Of a DNA stretch of 16,089 nt, positions 1-8,027 are shown in pieces. Both the position numbers and the translations under genes were made by a program. The notes under the pieces are model-generated. The model saw nothing but the letters and a program-made list of their open reading frames with translations. It did not search any database and had not been told where the DNA came from. Source of the DNA: Bacteroidota bacterium (lineage in GTDB: Bacteria; Bacteroidota; Bacteroidia; Bacteroidales; VadinHA17). The stretch's first letter is position 1. Every line of letters starts with the position of its first letter. The DNA lies in contig JAUWMO010000041.1 of NCBI GenBank assembly GCA_030613125.1, positions 1 to 16,089 on the forward strand. The letters are read 5' to 3'.

Positions 1-332
1 TAATTAACATTCAGAACTTTAAATAAAGCTTTAAACACATGAAATAACTAACTGATAATTGCTGAAGGTGTTTTCATATATTTAAATCAAATCGATGTAA
101 AAACATTAATATTTAGATGAGAAAACGATTACATTTCTGTAAAAATGCTACATTTAGCTTATAATGTAACTTCATTCAATCAATAAAAACATGAAACGTA
201 CAGAAACGCTATTAACCATAGTTTTAACAGATGAAACGTCCAAGAGATTTTTATACACATGAAAATCGTAAAATTTATTACCTGTTTTCACGTTTATTAA
301 TTACTGGAAACTACTCCTAAAATCCTAATATC
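1..332. other. AT-rich leader region without a recognisable gene
   Basis: I see no convincing gene here. The stretch is very AT-rich. The nonamer ATGAAACGT occurs at 191-199 and again at 231-239, and similar ACATGAAA strings occur nearby. A 23-codon ORF (191-262) can be read but has no features of a real protein. No clear TAnnTTTG promoter box was found ahead of the gene at 333. Confidence 0.5.
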
Positions 333-1733
333 ATGAGCAAACAAAAAACATTTACACTACTTCCAATATTGTTGGCGGCAACAATGATGTATGGCTGTGA
401 TTTATTTACCCGCTCACAGGAAAAAGAAAATTATAAAGTAATAACCATTGACGGCAGTTCCCAAATTTTTAATATTTCAAATTCCTATATTTCTTTTGGA
501 TCAATTGCTATAACAAAAGAAAATAAAAATACTGCACTTATGGTTTCAGATGGTGATTTATTATACTCTTTTTTAGATGATGAAGCTTTTTTTTACAGGT
601 ATAATAAAAACGATGGTTTACAACTTGCATTTTCGGCTGATACGGTTGACTTTATCAGATTTTACAATAAAAATAAACTGGTTTCTCTTACCATTTCTGA
701 TGAAACAAACATCCGGGAATGGATTGAAAATTCCAATAGCGAAATATTCAAAGACCTGAGATGCCTTTATATAAAATGCCCGGTTTCGAAAGATCATATG
801 ACAGTAATAAAACGAATTTCTGAGATCAAATCTGATATCGGAATAGTTTTAGAGGACAATGACAATAAACAAACAGCGAATGAAGTTCTGTCTTTATTTA
901 ATCCCTCCTGGCTTGTTTTATTGAATTCTGAACCCGGAGATATTAATACGGAATTGCCTGCCAAACTTAAGAATATTGATCTTTTCTGGATAAATGGGGA
1001 ATATTTGTCCGGTTCCAACCTGTTGTCTTCTTTTCCGGGCTTGACTTCATTAATAATTGAAGATTGGGATCCTCAACCAGAAGATGAATATCAATTAAGT
1101 AATTTAAAAAAGCTCCGGTCTTTAAGCATTGTTGAATCTGATATTAGCGATCTTTCTTCTGTTGCTTTTCTGTCTAAATTGAAAAAACTACATTTGATTG
1201 ATTGTGATTCCCTGGCAGATATCAATGCATTAAATAAATTTTCAAAACTTTCGGATCTGAGTTTATCTATGTGTGAAAATATTTCAGATGTTTCCGTTAT
1301 CAGTAAAATTTCACCGTTATCCTCCTTATCTCTTCCCTCAAATATAAGTCAGGTGGAGTTTTCTTCAATTATTGACAACCATCAATCATTGGGGAACCTT
1401 GAACTTGTTGGTTGTGAAAATATTAATGATCTTTCTCCCCTCGAAAAACTTGAAAAACTAATAACAATAACACTCGACGTTCCTGTAAAAGATCTTACAC
1501 CATTATATCAATTAAAGAAACTTGAGCTAATAATTGTTGAGGAAAATATGTTTGAAGAATCGGGAGATGAAATTTCTGACCTGCGTGCTGCAATGCCGGA
1601 TGTCAAAGTTGTTCCGGGCGGGGGACTATGTCTTGGTTCAGGCTGGATTTTATTAATTATCCCTATAATATTAATCATTCGTCAAGTTACTGTTTTACGT
1701 AACAGGTTTGCCCGGGGAAAAAATAACAGATGA
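333..1733 (+). CDS. Leucine-rich-repeat lipoprotein with a C-terminal sorting-signal-like tail
   Basis: Predicted envelope protein of 466 residues. The N-terminus is a lipoprotein-type signal (hydrophobic stretch, then MMYGC with Cys22), a permissive lipobox that supports the ATG at 333. Residues about 210-425 form irregular leucine-rich repeats of the internalin-like kind, with units such as LKKLHLIDCDSL and LSDLSLSMCENISDVS, closed by a cap (LRAAMPDVKVV). Directly after comes PGGGLCLGSGW (428-438), a short hydrophobic helix to about residue 449, and a tail rich in Arg and Lys. This Gly/Cys motif, helix and basic tail is the three-part plan of C-terminal protein-sorting signals. The stop overlaps the start of a CPBP protease gene by four bases, so the two are almost certainly co-translated. 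LRR domains usually bind proteins; the ligand is unknown. Alternative: the tail is an ordinary C-terminal anchor. Confidence 0.85.
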   Translation: MSKQKTFTLLPILLAATMMYGCDLFTRSQEKENYKVITIDGSSQIFNISNSYISFGSIAITKENKNTALMVSDGDLLYSFLDDEAFFYRYNKNDGLQLAFSADTVDFIRFYNKNKLVSLTISDETNIREWIENSNSEIFKDLRCLYIKCPVSKDHMTVIKRISEIKSDIGIVLEDNDNKQTANEVLSLFNPSWLVLLNSEPGDINTELPAKLKNIDLFWINGEYLSGSNLLSSFPGLTSLIIEDWDPQPEDEYQLSNLKKLRSLSIVESDISDLSSVAFLSKLKKLHLIDCDSLADINALNKFSKLSDLSLSMCENISDVSVISKISPLSSLSLPSNISQVEFSSIIDNHQSLGNLELVGCENINDLSPLEKLEKLITITLDVPVKDLTPLYQLKKLELIIVEENMFEESGDEISDLRAAMPDVKVVPGGGLCLGSGWILLIIPIILIIRQVTVLRNRFARGKNNR

Positions 1734-2389
1734 CAAGGTTTATAAAAGCTCCGGACAAACGGATCATCAGCTTTTTGGAAGCTGTTCTGACAATTACCGG
1801 TCTGTTTATCTTTGCTCTGTTTATCCATTCCGGATCTTTTTCTATTGTTTTTGCAATTATAGGATTAACTCTTTCAGCATTGAGTATTAACCACGCTGTT
1901 CAGTCCTCAACTTCTGTTTTTAATGCATTTGGTTTTACCACAATTTCTAAAAAGACACTAATCTATGCCGTGGCAGGAGTATTGGTTGGTGTTATTCTGG
2001 CAGTTATAGTCCGTCAAACCTTCGGTCTTACTTTATTACCAGAAACTCTCACCAGAATTGCAATTATTGCACCATTGATAGGAATAACCGAAGAACTTAT
2101 CTTCAGGGGATTTGTTCAGGGGCGAACTGATTCATTTGGACCGGTTTTTTCTGTGGTCTTTGCTGCAACAGGTCATGCTTTGTATAAATATTTTGTGTTT
2201 AGGTCACTCTCTGATCCGTTAAATATTGACTTCGAATTTCTTGTTATCTGGACTTTTCTCGGCGGATTACTTTTTGGAGTACTGCGCGAGTTATCAAAAA
2301 GTGTAATTCCACCTGTCACGGCCCATGCCTGCTTTGATATTGTTGTTTACGGAGGGTTTACAATGGCACCCGTTTGGGTGTGGAGCTAA
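1730..2389 (+). CDS. CPBP-family intramembrane glutamic protease
   Basis: Polytopic membrane protein of 219 residues. It carries the CPBP (CAAX protease and bacteriocin-processing, 'Abi') motifs: EELIFRGF with Glu121, Glu122 and Arg126; a second motif FAATGH with His149; and HACFD with His199 and Asp203, where Asn is common in the family. Hydrophobic segments lie at about 14-32, 37-53, 78-95, 108-120, 138-148, 170-185 and 190-208. Such enzymes cut substrates within or next to the membrane. Some members act as dedicated processing enzymes for C-terminal sorting signals (myxosortases and relatives). The ATG overlaps the stop of the LRR lipoprotein gene (ATGA), and that protein ends in a sorting-like tail, so it is the obvious candidate substrate. 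That link is inference. Alternatives are a bacteriocin-immunity or general membrane-proteolysis role. Confidence 0.88.
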   Translation: MTRFIKAPDKRIISFLEAVLTITGLFIFALFIHSGSFSIVFAIIGLTLSALSINHAVQSSTSVFNAFGFTTISKKTLIYAVAGVLVGVILAVIVRQTFGLTLLPETLTRIAIIAPLIGITEELIFRGFVQGRTDSFGPVFSVVFAATGHALYKYFVFRSLSDPLNIDFEFLVIWTFLGGLLFGVLRELSKSVIPPVTAHACFDIVVYGGFTMAPVWVWS

Positions 2390-2554
2390 GTAAAACAAAA
2401 AGCTGTATCATAATCCTTGAATTATTCCCGTTTTGTGCGGTTTTTGAAGTTGTAATATTAATATAAAGAAAATCAAGTTAATAAAATTATTTTGAGCTAC
2501 TTTTAGGTGTCCCAATACGGAAATCAGTAAGATGTCAAAAAATAAAATCTTAAA

Positions 2555-3877
2555 GTGAACAGCCAGGCACAAAATCGCAGAAATTTTCTAAGAAATGCTT
2601 CATTAGGCATTATAGGAGTTGGATTAGCAGGTAAAAAAGGCTTTGCTAATTCTTTAAGTGATAAGGATCCTGAAACTCCCAAAATTAAAGAATACCGCAG
2701 ACTGGGCCGAACCGGTGCCATGGTATCCGATATTGGTTCAGGAGTTCCTAATAATGAATCTGTACTTCGCGCAACGTTGGAGGCTGGAGTGAATTTCTTC
2801 GAAACCTCAGAAGGATATGGTAATGGACGTAATGAAGAATTAATTGGAAGAGTAATTAAAAATTTTGACAGGGAAAAACTTTATATCGCCACCAAGGCGT
2901 ATCCTGTATACAGAATCTTTAAGTCAGCTGATGATATAATCCGCAGGGCAGAAGCAAGCCTGGGAAGACTGCAAACAAAATATATTGACCTTTACATGAT
3001 CCATCAGGCGCAGAATATTGTCCGGGTGAAGGACGATTATTTTCACAAGGCCTGTGATCAGTTAAAAAAGGAAGGTAAAATCCGGCATGTAGGATTATCC
3101 TGTCACGGCCAACCCTACTGGCAGGAACCCAGGGAAAGCCTGGAAGATATCATGATGGCTGCCATTGAAGACGGCCGGTTCGATGTGTTGTTTTTTCCAT
3201 ACAATTTTATGGAACCTGATATGGGTGAACGTATCATCAAAGCGTGCAAAGAGAAGGACATCGGCACTATGGTCATGAAATCAAATCCGGTGGTGGTTTA
3301 TGAAAATTACGATCAGATGGTGAAGCATGGAACAGAATTGGGTCGTACTGAAAAAAAGGAATATGATAAACTAAAATCACAAATGGAAGATGCCCGGCAA
3401 TTTTTTAACAGGTACAATATGTCGGATATTGAAAAGATCAAAGACGGGGCTATCCAGTTTATCCTGACTAATAAAGATGTGAATACCATATGTTGCCGGT
3501 TTCAGAATTTTTCAGATGTATCAAAATATACCAGACTTTCAGGAACTACACTTAAGAACCGGACTGCCCAAATACTTGATGATTTCAAAGACAGTATGGG
3601 CTTCCTCAACTGCCGTATCGGATGTAATATTTGTGAAAAGGCATGCCCGCATAATGTTCCGGTAAATTCCATAATGAGGTACCAATACTATTTTCATGCA
3701 CAAAAACGTGAAAAGACAGCCATGCAGTATTATAAAGAATTGGCTGGTAATAAACCTGACTTATGCCAGAATTGTGATGGTTTTTGTGAACAATCCTGCC
3801 CACATGGCGTAGCCACCAAGGGATTGCTGGCCCTAGCTCATCAAAATCTGAGTTTCAACAATTCGAATATTTCTTAA
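2555..3877 (+). CDS. Tat-exported aldo/keto reductase with a C-terminal ferredoxin-like domain (paralogue 1)
   Basis: Protein of 440 residues. It starts with a twin-arginine signal (NRRNFLRNASLG, Arg8-Arg9), so a cofactor-loaded, periplasmic oxidoreductase is expected. The GTG start is the only plausible one: an in-frame stop lies at 2543, and the paralogue downstream also uses GTG with the twin arginines at the same positions. The aldo/keto reductase barrel begins near residue 46 (EYRRLGRTG). Tyr88, Lys114 and His150 of the catalytic tetrad can be placed, but the usual Asp position (FFDT) reads FFETSEGYG, with Glu83. The C-terminus has two four-cysteine clusters, Cys353/357/360/364 and Cys404/407/411/415, each ending in CP, consistent with two [4Fe-4S] centres. 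The substrate is unknown. Its position in a run with a sulfatase suggests a sugar or sterol-like secondary alcohol, which is only inference. Confidence 0.87.
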   Translation: MNSQAQNRRNFLRNASLGIIGVGLAGKKGFANSLSDKDPETPKIKEYRRLGRTGAMVSDIGSGVPNNESVLRATLEAGVNFFETSEGYGNGRNEELIGRVIKNFDREKLYIATKAYPVYRIFKSADDIIRRAEASLGRLQTKYIDLYMIHQAQNIVRVKDDYFHKACDQLKKEGKIRHVGLSCHGQPYWQEPRESLEDIMMAAIEDGRFDVLFFPYNFMEPDMGERIIKACKEKDIGTMVMKSNPVVVYENYDQMVKHGTELGRTEKKEYDKLKSQMEDARQFFNRYNMSDIEKIKDGAIQFILTNKDVNTICCRFQNFSDVSKYTRLSGTTLKNRTAQILDDFKDSMGFLNCRIGCNICEKACPHNVPVNSIMRYQYYFHAQKREKTAMQYYKELAGNKPDLCQNCDGFCEQSCPHGVATKGLLALAHQNLSFNNSNIS

Positions 3878-3888
3878 ACATACTTACC

Positions 3889-5214
3889 GTGAAAACCAAC
3901 AAACACAACCGTCGTAAATTTTTAAGAAACTCCTCTTTAGGCATCCTCGGTGCCGGGCTCCTCGGGGAAAAAGGATTTTCCCAATCTCAATCTGAAAAGA
4001 AATATGAACTTCCAAAAATCAAAGAATACCGGATGCTGGGAAGGACCGGATTTAAAGTGTCAGATATCGGTTGTGGTCCTGCAATCCTTGCCAACGAGAA
4101 TGTTCTCAAAGCTCTTCTAAAGGCCGGTGTCAACTATATTGATTCAGCAGAAGCATATGGTCGTAGAGTAGAAATCCTTATTGGAAAAGCCATTAAAGGC
4201 TTTGACCGAAAAACAATATTTGTTACTTCAAAGGTTTGGCTAACAGGCAAAGAATCAAAAGATGATATAATTAAACAGTTTCGAGGCACTCTTGAAAGAA
4301 TGGGAACGGATTATATTGATTGTTTGCAGATGCATTCTGTCACTTCCTCAAAAGATCTTAATTATAATCCTTATCATGAGGCTGTAGTTCAACTGAAAAA
4401 TGAAGGACATCTCAAATTTAGCGGAGTATCATGTCATGGTGCAAATTGGTTCCATAATCCGGAGGAAACCATGGAAGAAATTTTAAATACAGCAATTGTT
4501 GATGGCAGATTTGATGTGTTGCTTTTAGTTTACAACTTTGTACAAGTCGAAATGGGTGAAAAAATCCTCAGGTTATGCCGTGAAAAAAACATTGGAACCA
4601 CATTAATGAAAACTGAACCATTTGGGGGATTTTATTTAACTCAGCTTCAACGATACAATGAGCACATTGAAGAAGATAAAGAAATTCCTGATTATCTACA
4701 GACAATTTATGATAAGTTCAAAGAAAAGCAAGAGAAGGCAAAGCCATTTATTGAAAAATTTAACCTGAATAATGATGCAGCCATTCGGAATGCATCCATT
4801 CGGTTTGTTCTGAACAACATGGATGCCCACAGTACGTTAATTTCATTCAGAGGCTTTCAAGACATTGAGAACTATTTATCGCTTTCCGGTCAAAAATTCT
4901 CAGATACCGACCTGGCAATTCTTGAATACAGTAAAACTTTGTACGGAGATATTTACTGCCGTCATGCATGTTCAATATGTGAGTCTGTTTGTCCCAGTCA
5001 AGTGCCCATTAATACAATCATGCGGTATCATCATTATTTTATTAATCAAACCCGAGAAAAATATGCAATGCAGCTGTATCAAAAGCTGCCGGGATCAAAA
5101 CCCGATGTTTGTAAAAATTGTCCGGGTTACTGTGAACAAGCCTGCCCATATGGCGTATCCACCAGGGGGTTGATTGCTATTGCCCATGAAACCCTTAATT
5201 TTTATAACGCATAA
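3889..5214 (+). CDS. Tat-exported aldo/keto reductase with a C-terminal ferredoxin-like domain (paralogue 2)
   Basis: Protein of 441 residues with the same plan as its upstream neighbour, from which it is separated by 11 bases. It has a twin-arginine signal (NRRKFLRNSSLG), a GTG start, an aldo/keto reductase barrel from KEYRMLGRTG, and two cysteine clusters (Cys357/361/364/368 and Cys408/411/415/419) typical of [4Fe-4S] binding. Unlike the first copy it keeps the usual tetrad, with Asp85 (YIDSAEAYG), Tyr90, Lys115 and His149. The pair clearly arose by duplication: the signal peptides, the GRTG strand, the SCHG strand and the whole cysteine domain align without large gaps, while many barrel residues differ, which suggests different substrates or an uneven division of labour. 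The two genes are probably one transcript. The electron partner and substrate cannot be told from the sequence. Confidence 0.88.
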   Translation: MKTNKHNRRKFLRNSSLGILGAGLLGEKGFSQSQSEKKYELPKIKEYRMLGRTGFKVSDIGCGPAILANENVLKALLKAGVNYIDSAEAYGRRVEILIGKAIKGFDRKTIFVTSKVWLTGKESKDDIIKQFRGTLERMGTDYIDCLQMHSVTSSKDLNYNPYHEAVVQLKNEGHLKFSGVSCHGANWFHNPEETMEEILNTAIVDGRFDVLLLVYNFVQVEMGEKILRLCREKNIGTTLMKTEPFGGFYLTQLQRYNEHIEEDKEIPDYLQTIYDKFKEKQEKAKPFIEKFNLNNDAAIRNASIRFVLNNMDAHSTLISFRGFQDIENYLSLSGQKFSDTDLAILEYSKTLYGDIYCRHACSICESVCPSQVPINTIMRYHHYFINQTREKYAMQLYQKLPGSKPDVCKNCPGYCEQACPYGVSTRGLIAIAHETLNFYNA

Positions 5215-5250
5215 TTTATTTATCTTTAGTAAACAAAAAAATTCCATAAA

Positions 5251-6279
5251 ATGAAAAAATATTCATACATAGGACTCTTGCTTCTTGCTTCATTTATCTG
5301 CACAGCTTCAGGAAGGATCACGTTTAAGAGAGTAGCACCGGCCATCATTGACCTGCCGGATTATATCCAATCCATAGCCATTATTGACAGATCGCTACCC
5401 GAAGATACAGAGCTTAGCATTATTGAGGGCATCTTAACAGGCGAAGGTCCGGAACAGGATAAACTAGCCAGCCAGATGGCCCTGGACGGTCTGACCAGGG
5501 TCCTGCAGGGTTCATCCCAGTTTAATACCATCCGCACAACGGAAGCCATGAAACGACCGGGTGTTGATGGACACTTCCCCGAGGCTCTGGACTGGGAAAT
5601 CATCCGCAATTTATGCGAGAAATATCAGGTAAATGCCATTGTGGCCCTGGAAGGACTAGATTCCGATTTTATTTTGACACATGGAACCAGAAAAGTTGAC
5701 AATGCCGAAAACAATATACTTGGATTTAGTTTTTACGCCCGGGGATTGGCAACTGTAGAACTATCTTTCAGACTTTATGATCCCGCTGAAGAGGCTATTG
5801 CCGACCAGTATCATTTTTCCCATAACATGACCTGGGAAACTGACGGGAGTTCCATTGAGGCAGCCATTGCCACCCTTATGAATAAGAATGCAGCCGTTCG
5901 GGATGCCAGCTATGATGCCGGGCGTGCTTACGGACAGCGGCTTACTCCATCATGGATCTATATTTCACGCGAATATTTTAAAAGATCAAAAGGGGATGCA
6001 GATATTGCAGAAGGCGCCCGGATGATGGAATCAAACGATTGGGATCAGGCTATTGTAGCCCTGTTAAATGCTGTTGAAAACGGTCACCGTAAAACAAAAG
6101 GAAAAGCTGCTCATAACCTTGCGGTGGTATATGAAATCCTGGGGAACCTTGAAGAGGCTAAGAAATGGGCGACGACAGCCTGGGGGAAATATAAGAATAA
6201 GGGATCAAAAAACTATGGGTATTTACTTACCCGCCTTATCAATGAACAGAAAGTGGTGGATCAGCAATTACAGGAATAA
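5251..6279 (+). CDS. Secreted DUF6340-like protein with C-terminal TPR-like helices
   Basis: Protein of 342 residues. An N-terminal hydrophobic segment (YSYIGLLLLASFICTASG) indicates export. The cysteine context SFIC is a poor lipobox, so signal peptidase I cleavage near TASG is as likely as lipidation. The N-terminal half, with DYIQSIAIIDRSLP, a middle block VNAIVALEGLDSD, and FRLYDPAEEAIADQY, resembles what I recall of the Bacteroidota family DUF6340. The last 90 residues contain one or two TPR-like helix pairs (MESNDWDQAIVALLNAVENG and HNLAVVYEILGNLEEAKKW). No enzyme motif is visible. The sulfatase gene begins two bases after the stop, so the two are probably translated together and may act on the same envelope process. 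The family assignment is from memory and the function is unknown. Confidence 0.75.
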   Translation: MKKYSYIGLLLLASFICTASGRITFKRVAPAIIDLPDYIQSIAIIDRSLPEDTELSIIEGILTGEGPEQDKLASQMALDGLTRVLQGSSQFNTIRTTEAMKRPGVDGHFPEALDWEIIRNLCEKYQVNAIVALEGLDSDFILTHGTRKVDNAENNILGFSFYARGLATVELSFRLYDPAEEAIADQYHFSHNMTWETDGSSIEAAIATLMNKNAAVRDASYDAGRAYGQRLTPSWIYISREYFKRSKGDADIAEGARMMESNDWDQAIVALLNAVENGHRKTKGKAAHNLAVVYEILGNLEEAKKWATTAWGKYKNKGSKNYGYLLTRLINEQKVVDQQLQE

Positions 6280-6281
6280 TC

Positions 6282-7709
6282 ATGACTAAACTTCTTAGAT
6301 TTCTGATACTGTTCGGTATTATAATACTTCATTTAACTTCCTGCATAGATTCAAATAAGAATGAAACCAATATAAAGCCCAACATTATCTTTATCCTTGC
6401 CGATGACCTGGGGTATGGTGACCTGAGTTGCTATGGACAGGAAAGATTTCAAACGCCAAACCTCGACCGTCTTGCCTCACAAGGATTGAGGTTTACTCAG
6501 CACTATTCCGGCAGTACAGTATGTGCACCATCACGTTCGGTCCTGATGACAGGCCAGCATACAGGGCACACCTTCATCAGGGGTAACCGTGGATTTGGGG
6601 AAGAGGGGCAGTTCCCTTTAATAAAGGAGGCATATACCATTGCCGAACTACTTAAAGATAACGGATACGTTACCGGAGCATTTGGCAAATGGGGACTGGG
6701 ATCACCTGGATCGGAAGGGGATCCCATATACCAGGGTTTTGACAGGTTCTATGGTTATAATTGCCAGAGTATGGCTCACAACTATTATCCCCGGCACCTC
6801 TGGGATAATCTGGAAAAGGTAATAGTTGACAACAAGGATTCAAACGAAGGTGTTTATGCACCATTTCTGATCCAGGAGAAGGCGCTTGAATTCATTGAAC
6901 AAAACAAGGATACTGCATTTTTTATGTTTGTTCCTTCAATCATTCCACATGCTGAACTATTTGCCCCCGAAGAATATATTGCAAAATATCGCGGTCAATA
7001 TCTACCAGAAAAGGAATATTTTGGAGTAGATGACGGACCCCGGTTCAGAAATGGCGCTTATGGTTCCCAACCGGAAAGCCATGCTGCTTTTGTAGCTATG
7101 ATTGAAATACTGGACCAACAGGTGGGTGAGATCGTTAACAAAGTTAAAGAATTGGGACTTGAAAAAAACACCATTATTTTGTTCAGCTCAGACAATGGCC
7201 CTCATCTGGAAGGTGGCGCTGATCCTGATTATTTTAACAGCAACGGTCCGCTTCGCGGATACAAGCGCGACCTGTATGAAGGCGGTATCAGGGTTCCTTT
7301 TATTGCATGGTGGCCGGATCGTATTGAGCCGGATACTGAATCAGACCATATCTCCGCCTTTTGGGATCTGTACCCAACCTTTGCAGAATTGTCAGGCGCT
7401 GAACTTCCTGACAGTATCGATGGAATATCATTAATGCCAACCCTGACAGGGAAAGGATTACAACAACAACACGAATATTTATACTGGGAATTCCACGAAA
7501 GAAAAGGACGCATTGCAGTAAGAAAAGGCAATTGGAAAGGCGTAAGATATAATGTCAAAACTGACCCGGACAGTCCGCTGGAACTGTATGACCTGTCAAA
7601 AGACATTGAAGAGCAGGATAATGTGGCTGAAGATTATCCTGAAATTGTAAAGGAAATAGAATCTATCTTTAAAAAAGCACGAACCGAATCAGAGCATTTC
7701 AAATTTTAA
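6282..7709 (+). CDS. Arylsulfatase-like lipoprotein (S1 sulfatase, formylglycine type)
   Basis: Protein of 475 residues that hydrolyses a sulfate ester on an unidentified substrate. A lipoprotein signal ends in LTSC (Cys21), placing it on the envelope. Sulfatase hallmarks follow in order: FILADDLGYGD (Asp41 and Asp42, metal ligands); VCAPSRSVLMTG with Cys81, the residue converted to formylglycine within C-x-P-S-R; Lys136 in GKWGLG; His223; SSDNGP (Asp304 and Asn305); and Lys328 near the EGGIRVP strand. The length is normal for the family. The GKWHLG motif common in sulfatases here reads GKWGLG, so the usual second-shell His is missing; an AHNYYP block 25 residues on may compensate. Activity requires a formylglycine-generating or anaerobic maturation enzyme, not encoded in this window. 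It is the last gene of the run that begins at 2555. Confidence 0.92.
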   Translation: MTKLLRFLILFGIIILHLTSCIDSNKNETNIKPNIIFILADDLGYGDLSCYGQERFQTPNLDRLASQGLRFTQHYSGSTVCAPSRSVLMTGQHTGHTFIRGNRGFGEEGQFPLIKEAYTIAELLKDNGYVTGAFGKWGLGSPGSEGDPIYQGFDRFYGYNCQSMAHNYYPRHLWDNLEKVIVDNKDSNEGVYAPFLIQEKALEFIEQNKDTAFFMFVPSIIPHAELFAPEEYIAKYRGQYLPEKEYFGVDDGPRFRNGAYGSQPESHAAFVAMIEILDQQVGEIVNKVKELGLEKNTIILFSSDNGPHLEGGADPDYFNSNGPLRGYKRDLYEGGIRVPFIAWWPDRIEPDTESDHISAFWDLYPTFAELSGAELPDSIDGISLMPTLTGKGLQQQHEYLYWEFHERKGRIAVRKGNWKGVRYNVKTDPDSPLELYDLSKDIEEQDNVAEDYPEIVKEIESIFKKARTESEHFKF

Positions 7710-7717
7710 TCAATAAA

Positions 7718-7744
7718 TAACAGTTTTACGTGAAAAGGCTGTTA
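7718..7744 (+). terminator. Hairpin downstream of the sulfatase gene, possible terminator
   Basis: TAACAG TTTT, loop ACGTG, AAAA (GG bulge) CTGTTA forms a hairpin nine bases after the sulfatase stop. No T-run follows, so intrinsic termination is uncertain; it may only stabilise the 3' end. The second repeat copy has lost much of the pairing. Confidence 0.3.
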
Positions 7745-7795
7745 GTATAAACAAGTTAGGCAACATGCTTTAATTGTTTACTTTCTCCTCAGCTA

Positions 7796-7826
7796 TTGAT
7801 TATCATAATACCTTTGACTATCTTTG
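7796..7826 (+). promoter_or_regulatory. Bacteroidota-type promoter of the truncated mntA, apparently leaderless
   Basis: TTG at 7796-7798, a 20-base spacer, then TATCTTTG at 7819-7826 matches the -33/-7 pattern TTG-N20-TAnnTTTG. The ATG at 7833 lies only six bases after the -7 box, so transcription should begin at or next to the start codon. The arrangement is identical in copy 2. A second box, TACCTTTG, sits just upstream but has no well-placed -33 partner. Confidence 0.6.
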
Positions 7827-7832
7827 ATTTTT

Positions 7833-8027
7833 ATGACTATAACTGATTTAAATAAGCATATTATTAACTATCTGGAGAAATACCATCCGGACAGAATTGG
7901 TATTTTTGGTTCTTATGTCAGGAATGAAAGTACTAAGGATAGTGATCTTGATATTCTTGTTAGATTTAAACAAATTCCTGGCTTATTACAACTTGTTAAA
8001 ATTAAGCGTGAACTTTCAGAAATATAG
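7833..8027 (+). pseudogene. Truncated MntA-type nucleotidyltransferase
   Basis: It encodes 64 residues nearly identical to the first 62 of the intact mntA at 9481, including the GSx10DxD nucleotidyltransferase motif (GSYVR...DSDLD). A missing T at about 8025 creates an early TAG, and the sequence after AGGG is unrelated to mntA. It therefore lacks the C-terminal third, including the VDIVTE strand with the third acidic residue, and no HEPN partner follows. The likely start is the ATG at 7833 rather than the TTG nine bases upstream. The RelE-type antitoxin gene starts 13 bases after its stop and probably uses this promoter. It is unlikely to be a working antitoxin by itself. Confidence 0.8.

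Noticed and set aside
191..262. Small ORF of 23 codons ahead of the LRR gene
   Set aside because: No ribosome binding site, promoter or recognisable peptide feature; chance ORFs of this size are common.
7229..7606. Minus-strand open frame of 125 codons opposite the sulfatase
   Set aside because: Antisense shadow of a well-supported sulfatase; no motif of its own.
7740..7775. GTTAGGC near the start of each mntA repeat, considered as an integron attC core because toxin-antitoxin cassettes are common in integrons
   Set aside because: No matching RYYYAAC partner or palindromic arm was found at the right distance, and the two copies are explained by the larger direct repeat. No integrase gene is present.
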